Numbered from the stretch's first letter, positions 1 through 5,854 are shown. The stretch: 10,027 bases of DNA from PVC group bacterium (GCA_003565035.1 PXDP01000169.1:1-10027); one strand, 5' to 3'. Notes: generated by a model not told the origin, from the sequence alone. Made by a program: numbers and translations.

Positions 1-607
1 TCCCGAAACCGGCACCTTCTGCCTGGAGATCGCCCGCGCCGCCAAGAAAAACGGAGCCCTGATTTCTTTCGATCTCAATCACCGCGCCTCCTTCTGGAAA
101 GGCCGTCAGAAAGAACTCCGGGACATCTTTCATGAAATCGCCTCCAACACCGATATTCTCATCGGCAACGAAGAGGATTTCCAGCTTTGCCTTGGTGTCG
201 AAGGCCCCGAAGCGGGCGGTGAAGGGCTGACAGAAAAAATCGACAGCTTCAAAGGCATGATCCGCAACGCCCAGAAAACCTACCCCGACACCCGCGTCTT
301 TGCCACCACGCTGCGCGAAGTCATCAGCGTGGACACCCACCTCTGGGGCGGAATCATGGCCGTGGGTGACCAGTGGCACGTGGTCGAACCCCGTGAAATT
401 AAAGTGCTCGACCGCATCGGCGGCGGTGACGGGTTTGTCGGCGGGATGCTCTACGGGATTCTCCGCGGCTGGGAGCCCGAAAAGTGGATCCAGTTCGGCT
501 GGGCCAGCGGTGCCCTGGCCGCCACCCTGCTCAGCGACTACGGTCAGCCGGCCGACGAGGAACAGGTGTGGAGCATCTGGCAGGGGAATGCGCGGGTTAA
601 ACGCTGA
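1..607 (+). CDS. PfkB-family sugar kinase, 2-keto-3-deoxygluconate kinase-like (5' truncated)
   Basis: The left end is cut off; the reading frame is open from base 2 to the TGA at 605-607. PfkB kinases phosphorylate sugars in the cytoplasm with ATP. The C-terminal PfkB signature is clear as DRIGGGDGFVGG (410-445), where the Asp of GGGD (428-430) is the expected catalytic base. The Arg after the first Asp, together with the upstream ISFDLNHRASFW and NEEDF segments, resembles 2-keto-3-deoxygluconate kinases more than fructokinases or ribokinases. That points to uronate or pectin breakdown feeding the Entner-Doudoroff pathway, but the substrate is inferred. About 200 residues are visible, roughly the last two thirds of a typical PfkB protein. 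The stop overlaps the ATG of the DUF212 gene by one base (TGATG), so the two are probably cotranscribed and translationally coupled. No frameshift is visible. The family is near certain and the substrate is moderate. Confidence 0.85.
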   Translation, partial: PETGTFCLEIARAAKKNGALISFDLNHRASFWKGRQKELRDIFHEIASNTDILIGNEEDFQLCLGVEGPEAGGEGLTEKIDSFKGMIRNAQKTYPDTRVFATTLREVISVDTHLWGGIMAVGDQWHVVEPREIKVLDRIGGGDGFVGGMLYGILRGWEPEKWIQFGWASGALAATLLSDYGQPADEEQVWSIWQGNARVKR

Positions 608-1032
608 TGATTTTCCACAATCCTGCCATCGTTTCCGCTCTGCTGGGATGGACCCTGGCGCAATTTATCAAGTTTGCCACCCTGTGGGTCAAAAGCCGCA
701 AAATTGATTTTACAGCCTTTGTCAGCACCGGGGGTATGCCTTCCGCCCACTCCGCCAGTGTCTGTGCTCTCGCGGCCAGCGTAGGAAAGACCACCAGCGT
801 CCAGTCCCCCGTATTTGCGGTGGCACTGCTGTTCGCTGTGATTGTCATGTTCGACGCCCAGAGCGTGCGCCGCGCCGCCGGTCAACAGGCCAAGCTCCTC
901 AATCAGATTGTCGATGAACTGTTGACCGAGCATCACCTCTCCCAGCAGAAACTTGCCGAACTGCTTGGTCACACCCGCCTCGAGGTTTTTGCCGGCATGG
1001 GACTCGGCATTCTTGTCGGCCTACTGGTTTAA
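607..1032 (+). CDS. Divergent PAP2 family protein (DUF212, YuiD-like)
   Basis: This 141-residue protein belongs to the DUF212 group, distant relatives of PAP2 phosphatases and vanadium haloperoxidases, usually small membrane proteins of unknown substrate. The family hallmarks are visible: STGGMPSAHSA at about residues 40-50, then a hydrophobic segment, then FDAQSVRRAAGQQAKLLNQ at about 81-99. A further hydrophobic stretch closes the C-terminus (GMGLGILVGLLV). Length matches the family. The ATG at 607 shares its A with the TGA of the upstream kinase, which fixes the start and implies coupled translation. The 3' end runs 12 bp into the convergent glycosyltransferase gene. A phosphatase role is suggested only by the distant PAP2 relationship; no activity can be read from the sequence. 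Confidence 0.9.
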   Translation: MIFHNPAIVSALLGWTLAQFIKFATLWVKSRKIDFTAFVSTGGMPSAHSASVCALAASVGKTTSVQSPVFAVALLFAVIVMFDAQSVRRAAGQQAKLLNQIVDELLTEHHLSQQKLAELLGHTRLEVFAGMGLGILVGLLV

Positions 1033-2199
1033 GGCCTCCGAATAGGCGGCGATCTGTCCCTGCGCAACCGCCGTCCAGGCATACCGCTCCCGAACCAGAG
1101 CCCGGGCTTTCCGCCCCATCACCGCCCCCTCCTGCGGGTATTCCGCCAGCGACACCAGCGTTTCCGCCATGGCATCGACCTCCCCGGGCAGGCGGACCGC
1201 CGCACCTTCGGTAAACCACTCGTGCAAATCGCAGGCGGCGCTCATCGCAATAGGCGCACCTGCGAGCCCGGCCTCCAGCACCGCCAGGCTGCACCCCTCG
1301 GATAAACTCGGGAGACAGAAGCACACGGTATGATGCAGGGCCGCCCACTTTTCCCGTCCCCGCAAAACGCCCGGAAACACCACCCGGGAGGTCAGCCCCA
1401 GTTCATCTGCCCGTCGGGCCAGTGCATCCCGCATTCCGTAATCCGGGCCGGCCAGCACCAGAAACAGGTTCGGATGCGCCTCTGCAATACAGCCAAAAGC
1501 CTCCAACAGGGCGGGCAGGCCTTTAACCCGGTCAAGCCGACCTAAAAAAAGCAGAAACGGACGCCCCGCCAGGCCCTGCAGTTCCTCGCCCACCGGCTCC
1601 AGATCCTCTTCGGGAAAGATTCCGTTCGGAAACACCCGAACGCGCGAAAGCCCCTGCCTTTGCAGATGCTCCCGTTCTTCTTCCGACAGCGCATGCACCC
1701 AGGCCGCCCGCCGCCAGCCGCGCTCCCAGCCCAGGAATTTCTTCAGGATAAATTTCTCCGGCCGGTGATGCTGATTCTGCCAGGGGTGCAGCATCGAATG
1801 GGGCGATATCACATAAGGAATCTTATTTTGCAGTGCCCAGCTCTGGACCCGCCAGAGGACAGGCTCCCAAAGACCGTGGAGATGCAGAAGGTCCGGATGC
1901 TCTCCGGCCAGCGCATGAAGAAAGGTTTTTGCATTCCACCGGTCGGAAACACGGTCATGGTTCACCGGAATCCGCCGCAAATCTCCAAATCCGGGAAGGT
2001 CCTGAAAATGCCGGGTGATTTCCAATTCGTCCTCCTCCCGGATCCCATAGCAAATTCCTGCGTCCACTCCTGCCCGCGACTGGGCCAGCGACTGAGCCAG
2101 CGACTGAGCCAGCGACTGTGCCAACGCCATGGACAAAGCCGATTTGGGAAGCCCCCCCATCCGCGGATTCAGCGAGGCAATCACATGGCGAATACGCAT
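1021..2199 (-). CDS. GT4-family glycosyltransferase (GT-B fold)
   Basis: This 392-residue protein has the plan of GT4 retaining glycosyltransferases, which move a sugar from a nucleotide donor to a glycan or lipid acceptor at the cytoplasmic membrane face. The N-terminal glycine loop is at 9-17 (SLNPRMGGL). HLHGLW (106-111) and VISPHSM (130-136) are typical of the acceptor domain. The donor domain begins near VFPNGI (189-194) and FLGRLDRVKG (218-227). The donor-binding element SEGCSLAVLEAGLAGAPI (300-317) matches the EGxxxxxLEAxxxGxP signature with its conserved Glu. The start at 2199 has a GAGG about 5 nt upstream and follows the preceding stop by 6 nt, so it is the second gene of an operon with the exported Pro/Arg-rich protein. 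Helix 1 is expanded by four tandem LAQS units. The stop lies inside the convergent DUF212 gene. Donor and acceptor are unknown; an exopolysaccharide or LPS role is only a family expectation. Confidence 0.93.
   Translation of the reverse strand: MRIRHVIASLNPRMGGLPKSALSMALAQSLAQSLAQSLAQSRAGVDAGICYGIREEDELEITRHFQDLPGFGDLRRIPVNHDRVSDRWNAKTFLHALAGEHPDLLHLHGLWEPVLWRVQSWALQNKIPYVISPHSMLHPWQNQHHRPEKFILKKFLGWERGWRRAAWVHALSEEEREHLQRQGLSRVRVFPNGIFPEEDLEPVGEELQGLAGRPFLLFLGRLDRVKGLPALLEAFGCIAEAHPNLFLVLAGPDYGMRDALARRADELGLTSRVVFPGVLRGREKWAALHHTVCFCLPSLSEGCSLAVLEAGLAGAPIAMSAACDLHEWFTEGAAVRLPGEVDAMAETLVSLAEYPQEGAVMGRKARALVRERYAWTAVAQGQIAAYSEALNQ
2077..2124 (-). repeat. 12-bp tandem repeat coding for four LAQS units
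   Basis: Four consecutive 12-bp units read on the minus strand (consensus CTGGCTCAGTCG) encode LAQS-LAQS-LAQS-LAQS in the first helix of the glycosyltransferase. The two central units are identical, and the outer two differ by one or two bases. Because the unit is a multiple of three, gain or loss by slippage keeps the frame. Confidence 0.9.
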
Positions 2200-2205
2200 G
2201 CAGCC

Positions 2206-3300
2206 TCAGGGTCTGGACCAGGGATCATTCGGGCGGATGGAAAACTCCTCCGGCCGAAAGCGGCGAATATCCAGACCCTCCGAAGCGGTCGGCTGACGGG
2301 ACGGGCCGGACGCGGGCGCCACCGTCGGCAGTTGCGGCCGGGTCACCGGCTCGTTCCGGATCGCCGGAGCAAAGGTCCCGGCGGATACCGGAGAGGGAGA
2401 AGCGGGTGAGGGTCGTTCAACCCGGACGGGGACCCCCGGCGCCTGGCGGGTCTCCGCCGGTGTCGCGAACCGGGAGGTCGCCGGTTCCGAAAAGCGGGAA
2501 CGCCCCCCCTCTCCTCCCGCAAAAGGCGAAGGCCTTTCCCGGAGACGTTCATTACCGGTCTCGGCCGGGGCCGGCCCCCCGCCCATGACCGGAGCCATCC
2601 GCATTGCGGGCTGCAAAACCGGTGCGGGCCGGGCCGGCTCATTGACACCTGTGCCGGGAACGGTTCCACTGTCCGCCCTTCCCGCCCGGTCCTCCGCCTG
2701 CCGTTCACGCCCCCCCTGAACGGGCGCCATCGAAATGCCCTCTGCCGTCCGGTCCCGAATCGAAAACGACGCATCTTCCCGCTCCTGCCCGTTCTCAGCC
2801 GCCTCGCGGGCGGCCCGCTCGCGCAGATCCTCCGCCTCCATTTCCCGAGCCGCCATCATTTCCCGAAGAGACCCCCAGTCCATCACTTCCTCCTCCTCTG
2901 GCTCCCTCCGGTCCCGCTCATCCGGCTCAACCGGAGGCAGGTCGTCCTCGCCCAGAAAATCGACTGGCCGCAACCAGGAGCTGTTCCGCTCCTCTTCCCG
3001 CTCGCGGTCCCGATCCTGTGACGAGTCTCCCTGCACAGGCACCAGAGGCGCCATCGTGGCCGCCGGCAGATCCAGGGCCCGGTTCCGCGGGACCACCTCA
3101 CGCCGGGACTCTACCGCGCTTTCGTCCCGTCCTCCGACGGGCGCCGCCTGAAACAGCGCATCCACCGGCAGCACGGTGGGCGCCTGATCGTACACACGCG
3201 GAGTTGACAAAGGCCGTCGCCGAGTAGAAGGTTCTCCATCAGCCTGCACGACCAATGCAGCCGAAAAACACAGTAAACATCCAGTCAGTATGATTCTCAT
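2206..3300 (-). CDS. Exported Pro/Arg/Glu-rich low-complexity protein, function unknown
   Basis: I do not recognise this 364-residue protein. It starts with a convincing signal peptide: M-R, a hydrophobic core at 3-18, and a likely signal peptidase I site after VQA (18-20). An LTGC lipobox-like string at 5-8 is too close to the N-terminus to be a lipoprotein signal. The mature chain is Pro-, Arg-, Glu- and Ala-rich and probably mostly disordered. It has a charged segment (about 95-175, many ER/RE pairs, possibly helical) and a Pro/Ser-rich second half. A short motif recurs: APVGG (53-57), MAPLVPVQGD (83-92), MAPVQGG (191-197), MAPVMGGG (235-242). The C-terminus RFRPEEFSIRPNDPWSRP is more ordered in composition. 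I chose the ATG at 3300 over an in-frame TTG at 3336 because it gives a clean signal peptide and lies just after a promoter-like sequence. It is followed 6 nt downstream by the glycosyltransferase. Coding status rests on the long open frame, signal peptide and operon spacing. Confidence 0.7.
   Translation of the reverse strand: MRIILTGCLLCFSAALVVQADGEPSTRRRPLSTPRVYDQAPTVLPVDALFQAAPVGGRDESAVESRREVVPRNRALDLPAATMAPLVPVQGDSSQDRDREREEERNSSWLRPVDFLGEDDLPPVEPDERDRREPEEEEVMDWGSLREMMAAREMEAEDLRERAAREAAENGQEREDASFSIRDRTAEGISMAPVQGGRERQAEDRAGRADSGTVPGTGVNEPARPAPVLQPAMRMAPVMGGGPAPAETGNERLRERPSPFAGGEGGRSRFSEPATSRFATPAETRQAPGVPVRVERPSPASPSPVSAGTFAPAIRNEPVTRPQLPTVAPASGPSRQPTASEGLDIRRFRPEEFSIRPNDPWSRP
3204..3230 (+). 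promoter_or_regulatory. Promoter candidate for the subtilase gene
   Basis: A perfect TTGACA (3204-3209) lies 80 bp upstream of the subtilase ATG. Possible -10 elements are TAGAAG (3225-3230, 15-bp spacer, 4/6 match) or the weaker GAAGGT (3227-3232, 17-bp spacer). The site is inside the signal-peptide end of the divergent exported-protein gene. The -35 is good and the -10 is poor, so this is tentative. Confidence 0.3.
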
Positions 3301-4825
3301 ATCCAATATCCTACGCGAAAAAGCCTCCGGGGTCAAACGTCACCTGAAGCTCGTCTGCGTTCTGCTCCTTTCCGCCCCCGCGATCCTGACAGCCTCGGTC
3401 GAACTCATTCTCCACGGCTCCACGCTCACCCTGCGGGCCCATAACGCGAGTTTATACGATATTCTGAGCGCATTTGCCGCTTACGGCATCACCGTGGACG
3501 CCCAGCCCGGCATTCAGTCCCGATTCAACGGAGACTTGGCCGACACGCATATCGACGCGGCGCTCGACCGGATCCTCCGGCAGCACCCCCACAACACCAC
3601 CTGGCGCGAAATCCCTTATGGCCGCGGTTTTCTGCGTGTTCTCTCCGGAATTCAGGTCTATGCGCCCGAACATTCCGATACCGACCCGCTGCTCCGCATT
3701 GCGCCCGGCCCGCCCCGAATCCGGCAGCTTCCCGGTGGAGAAGCCTATCTTGCAGATGAAATTCTCCTGGGCATGAGACCCGGAACCGATGCGGACCGCT
3801 TCCGCAGGCTCCTCGCCTCCATGGGCGGACAGGTTATCTCCGTTCATCCACAGACCGGCATTTACCGTATCCGGCTTCCACAAAACACCAATCTCCCCGC
3901 CCTGCTGGGGTCGCTGGCCGATGAAGACAGTATTGCCATTGCCGAACCCAATTTCGTATATACCCTGCCGCCCCCGCACGCCCGGGAAACCGCCCCATCC
4001 GTCGCAAGCGGCCCGTCTCATTCGTTCCGCCCACCTGCGGACGGCCATCCCGCCCTGGCGATTATCGATTCCGGCGTGACCCCCTCCCGCCTGCCCGGGG
4101 ACATCCTCCGCGCCAGCCGCGATATCACCGGTGCCAACCTTCCCCTCGAAGACCCCGTCGGCCACGGCACCCACATGGCGCTCATCGCCGCCGGGCTGAG
4201 CACCACGCCCGACGGCACTACTTCAGGGGACGCGGTGCCTCTGGTTTCCATTCGCGGCTTTGACGCCGACGGCAACACCCACACCTACGGACTCCTTGAG
4301 GGGCTTGCCTTCGCCGCCGAATCCGGTGCCCGGGTCGTCAGCATGAGCTGGGGCGCCTACACCGAAAGCGCGATTCTTGCCCGCGCCTTTCAGCAGGCGT
4401 CAGACCAGGGGCTGATCCTGCTGGCCAGTGCCGGAAACGACGGCGAAAACCGCCTCATGTTTCCCGCCGCCTATCCCTCCGTGATTGCGGTCGGGGCCGC
4501 CGCGGCCGACGGCACCCGCGAAGCGTATTCCAATTACGGACCCGGACTGGATCTCCTGGCTCCAGGCACCGCCATTCTCGCGGAAGGTGAAACCCAGCGC
4601 CTTCTCCGGGGCACCTCTATGGCCACCCCCCGGGTCGCCGCCGCCCTCACAACGTACCTGCATCTGCATCCCGACACCTCCCCGGCGGATGCGCTGCAAC
4701 ACCTGAGAGAACGTCTGACCGTTGTCGAGACCTCCGGAAACGAAACGCCCGGAAACGAAACGCCCGGACTCTTCGATGAAGCAGCCCGGGCGCGGTTTCT
4801 GGGAGTGGACCTCAACGATCAGTAA
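3290..4825 (+). CDS. Exported S8 subtilisin-like serine protease with STN-like and I9-like N-terminal domains
   Basis: This 511-residue subtilase has a complete catalytic set: Asp260 in AIIDSGV, His292 in GHGTHMA, oxyanion Asn383 in ASAGND, and Ser443 in GTSMATP. A signal-peptide-like stretch (KRHLKL then a hydrophobic core, about 16-35) predicts export to the periplasm or outside. Residues about 37-125 read like a secretin/TonB short N-terminal (STN) domain: ASLYDILSAFAAYGITV, then a repeated beta-alpha pattern ending in SGIQVY. Residues about 155-225 resemble an I9/fervidolysin-type propeptide, ending in IAIAEPNFVY just before the protease domain. The protease domain fills about 250-480, with no C-terminal anchor or sorting domain. 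The ATG at 3290 is the only ordinary start that keeps the signal peptide. It has no clear Shine-Dalgarno, adds about 15 unusual residues before the signal, and overlaps the divergent start by 11 bp. The 3' end overlaps the PUR gene by 7 bp. Substrate is unknown. Confidence 0.92.
   Translation: MILISNILREKASGVKRHLKLVCVLLLSAPAILTASVELILHGSTLTLRAHNASLYDILSAFAAYGITVDAQPGIQSRFNGDLADTHIDAALDRILRQHPHNTTWREIPYGRGFLRVLSGIQVYAPEHSDTDPLLRIAPGPPRIRQLPGGEAYLADEILLGMRPGTDADRFRRLLASMGGQVISVHPQTGIYRIRLPQNTNLPALLGSLADEDSIAIAEPNFVYTLPPPHARETAPSVASGPSHSFRPPADGHPALAIIDSGVTPSRLPGDILRASRDITGANLPLEDPVGHGTHMALIAAGLSTTPDGTTSGDAVPLVSIRGFDADGNTHTYGLLEGLAFAAESGARVVSMSWGAYTESAILARAFQQASDQGLILLASAGNDGENRLMFPAAYPSVIAVGAAAADGTREAYSNYGPGLDLLAPGTAILAEGETQRLLRGTSMATPRVAAALTTYLHLHPDTSPADALQHLRERLTVVETSGNETPGNETPGLFDEAARARFLGVDLNDQ
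3308..3336 (-). promoter_or_regulatory. Sigma70-type promoter candidate for the exported protein/GT operon
   Basis: Read on the minus strand, TTGACC (3336-3331) and TAGGAT (3313-3308) are separated by exactly 17 bp. The match is 5/6 to the -35 consensus and 4/6 to the -10. Only 7 bases lie between the -10 and the ATG at 3300, so a normal start site would give a leaderless or nearly leaderless mRNA. The element lies inside the 5' end of the divergent subtilase gene. Alternatively, the AGGA in the -10 could act as a ribosome-binding site for a longer transcript. Confidence 0.4.
4736..4765 (+). repeat. 15-bp perfect tandem duplication near the subtilase C-terminus
   Basis: GGAAACGAAACGCCC occurs twice back to back (4736-4750 and 4751-4765), encoding GNETP-GNETP in the linker after the protease domain. 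It is in frame and probably arose by slippage; it lies outside the catalytic core. Confidence 0.9.
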
Positions 4826-5139
4826 TCGTCTTCGTCGTCCTCCTCGCCCAGATCATCCCCGTCATCATACAGATCATCGTCCTCGCTGTCTTCATCCTCT
4901 CCGTCCTCATAGGCGAGCGGATCGGTTGGATCGAGATTTTCCTGATCAATCACATCAATCATCCGCTTCAGACTTTCGGCAAAATCCTTAAGCCCGGTGG
5001 CCGGTACGATGATCGTGTCACGATGTCCGCGGACATCTTCGGTGATGCGAAGAAGAATTCCCCGCTGATTTTCTTTCAAATCAAAAAAGAAAACCTTCCG
5101 TTCGATTTGAATTTTTTCACTGGCAATCGTTTGTTCCAT
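4819..5139 (-). CDS. PUR-domain (PUR-alpha/DUF3276-like) nucleic-acid-binding protein with acidic tail
   Basis: This small protein (106 residues) has one PUR repeat at about 8-66: EKIQIERKVFFFDLKEN, then RGILLRITEDVRGHRDTIIVP, then a helix GLKDFAESLKRMIDVI. That beta-sheet-plus-helix pattern matches bacterial PUR-alpha homologues such as Borrelia BpuR and Bacteroidetes DUF3276 proteins. These bind single-stranded DNA and RNA, usually as dimers, and in Borrelia modulate transcription or translation. The C-terminus from residue 78 is a strongly acidic tail: 21 of the last 29 residues are Asp or Glu. I chose the ATG at 5139 because AGGA lies about 9 nt upstream and the PUR fold begins right after it; a longer frame from TTG at 5247 adds only non-family sequence. 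The stop overlaps the convergent subtilase stop. The leader is structured and may carry a short upstream ORF, so post-transcriptional control is plausible. The target is unknown. Confidence 0.88.
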   Translation of the reverse strand: MEQTIASEKIQIERKVFFFDLKENQRGILLRITEDVRGHRDTIIVPATGLKDFAESLKRMIDVIDQENLDPTDPLAYEDGEDEDSEDDDLYDDGDDLGEEDDEDDY

Positions 5140-5141
5140 AA

Positions 5142-5174
5142 TCAGTCTTCCTTGTCTTCCTTGCGGAGCGTCAT
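5142..5174 (-). CDS. Possible 10-codon upstream ORF in the PUR gene leader
   Basis: On the minus strand an AAAGGAG lies 4 nt before an ATG (5174-5172), opening the frame MTLRKEDKED. It ends with TGA at 5144-5142, just 2 nt before the PUR ATG at 5139. Its Shine-Dalgarno is stronger than that of the PUR gene itself. The geometry would allow a terminating ribosome to reinitiate at PUR, so this may be a coupling or regulatory leader peptide rather than a functional protein. No conservation evidence is available, and short frames arise by chance. Confidence 0.35.
   Translation of the reverse strand: MTLRKEDKED
5145..5162 (-). repeat. 9-bp perfect tandem repeat carrying the PUR ribosome-binding site
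   Basis: AAGGAAGAC occurs twice in tandem on the minus strand (5162-5154 and 5153-5145). Each copy contains an AAGGA Shine-Dalgarno-like core, and the proximal one sits about 9 nt before the PUR start. In the upstream ORF it encodes KED-KED. Duplicated ribosome-binding sites could act as a standby site. Confidence 0.6.
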
Positions 5175-5182
5175 AACGCTCC
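5165..5182 (-). promoter_or_regulatory. Hairpin over the upstream-ORF start in the PUR leader
   Basis: GGAGCGT (5165-5171) and ACGCTCC (5176-5182) form a perfect 7-bp inverted repeat around a 4-nt loop. In the minus-strand transcript the stem contains the GGAG of the upstream ORF's ribosome-binding site, and the loop region contains its ATG. The structure could therefore mask initiation. There is no U-tract next to it on the PUR strand, so it is unlikely to be a terminator. Confidence 0.5.
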
Positions 5183-5212
5183 TTTCTGTTTACGTCCTCG
5201 TTCCAGGCCCGG

Positions 5213-5229
5213 GTTTCCACCTTGGAAAC
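5213..5229 (-). promoter_or_regulatory. Second hairpin in the PUR leader
   Basis: GTTTCCA (5213-5219) and TGGAAAC (5223-5229) are a perfect 7-bp inverted repeat with a 3-nt loop, about 75-90 nt upstream of the PUR start. It could be an RNA hairpin or a protein-binding palindrome. A weak promoter candidate lies farther upstream on the same strand (TTGAAC at 5293-5288, TAGTTT at 5271-5266, 16-bp spacer), which would place both hairpins in the 5' UTR. Confidence 0.4.
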
Positions 5230-5295
5230 AGTTCCACGGATGCCCAATGAGCGACACTGAACATAAAACTACAGAAAAAGTCGAAGGGTTCAACC

Positions 5296-5316
5296 AAAAA
5301 AAACCCGAAGAATCGG
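5296..5316 (-). terminator. Weak intrinsic terminator candidate after the DoxX-like gene
   Basis: On the minus strand CCGA-TTCT-TCGG (5316-5305) forms a short GC-rich 4-bp stem. After one more G it is followed by eight T residues (5303-5296). It lies about 25 nt after the DoxX-like stop and before the PUR leader, the right place to end the phosphatase-DoxX transcript. The stem is short, so read-through into the PUR gene is possible. Confidence 0.4.
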
Positions 5317-5341
5317 AACAATCCCCCCATCCCGCGATGGA

Positions 5342-5833
5342 CTATTTTTCGCGCACGGTGCCGCCCACCACCAGCGCCGCCGCAATCAGCACCAGATTTT
5401 TGACAATGTACTGCCCCTCCATCGTCAAGCCAAACGGAAAGGAGGTGAAACACACCTCCGGCAAAAGAATCAGCGGCATGAACGTGCCCGGCATCTGAAG
5501 AAACAGCAGTGCAATCGCCGCGCGAATCATTGGACGGTACATCAACCCCAGACCGATTGCCACCTCCCAGTATCCCAGCAGCGGAACAAACCAGGCCGGA
5601 TTTACCCAATATACCGTGTTGGACACCAGGTCCTGCGCCGGACTGATCCCCAGCGGCTTCAGGGCACCAAACCAGACAAAGATAATGCCCAGCGTCCAAC
5701 GAAGGGAAAGAATCCCATATTTCCCCATCCACGAGGCAATCGCGGCATCCACACGGTCGAATGAAATTTTATCTGTTAAACTTTTCACAATAGACACATA
5801 CCCTGGGAATCCGGTTTGGCAAAAAAAAATCAT
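5342..5833 (-). CDS. DoxX/YkgB-like four-helix integral membrane protein
   Basis: This protein of 163 residues has four predicted membrane helices at about 40-58, 80-98, 102-125 and 140-158. Motifs typical of DoxX-type proteins are present: SLRWTLGIIFVWFGALK in helix 1 and LLGYWEVAIGLGL in helix 2. The loop ending EGQYIVKNLVLIAAALV before the last helix recalls the YkgB/DUF417 branch. Members are small inner-membrane proteins linked in some bacteria to redox or quinone-related functions, but most have no assigned role. The ATG at 5833 has AAGGGG about 10 nt upstream and lies 21 nt after the phosphatase stop, so the two form an operon. Directly after this ATG is a run of nine T residues, and the first 12 residues are not family-like; GTG codons at 5797 or 5788 are alternative starts. 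Membrane-protein class is firm, function unknown. Confidence 0.82.
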   Translation of the reverse strand: MIFFCQTGFPGYVSIVKSLTDKISFDRVDAAIASWMGKYGILSLRWTLGIIFVWFGALKPLGISPAQDLVSNTVYWVNPAWFVPLLGYWEVAIGLGLMYRPMIRAAIALLFLQMPGTFMPLILLPEVCFTSFPFGLTMEGQYIVKNLVLIAAALVVGGTVREK

Positions 5834-5854
5834 TCAGGGATAACCCCTTCGCCC

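Noticed and set aside
1660..2409. Open frame on the plus strand across the glycosyltransferase 5' end
   Set aside because: It is antisense to a glycosyltransferase with clear motifs and crosses a gene boundary, and its Pro/Arg-rich composition is typical of a GC-rich shadow frame.
2735..3151. Ser/Arg-rich plus-strand frame opposite the exported protein
   Set aside because: The minus strand gives a longer frame with a signal peptide and operon spacing. This one is a low-complexity mirror of the Glu/Arg repeats. It is the least certain rejection because the opposing protein is itself unrecognised.
3277..3288. LTGC lipobox in the exported protein
   Set aside because: The Cys is at residue 8, leaving too short a hydrophobic region before it. 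Cleavage after VQA at residue 20 fits better.
3301..3336. Start of the exported protein at TTG 3336
   Set aside because: It would add 12 residues before the signal peptide, and the TTG itself forms part of a -35-like element.
5140..5247. N-terminal extension of the PUR protein from a TTG at 5247
   Set aside because: The added residues are not PUR-like and pass through two hairpins, while the ATG at 5139 has a good ribosome-binding site.
5247..5498. Plus-strand frame beginning MSDTEHKTTEK in the gap between the PUR and DoxX-like genes
   Set aside because: It has no clear Shine-Dalgarno at a good distance, it runs antisense into the DoxX-like gene, and its second half mirrors that gene. A short gene here cannot be fully excluded.
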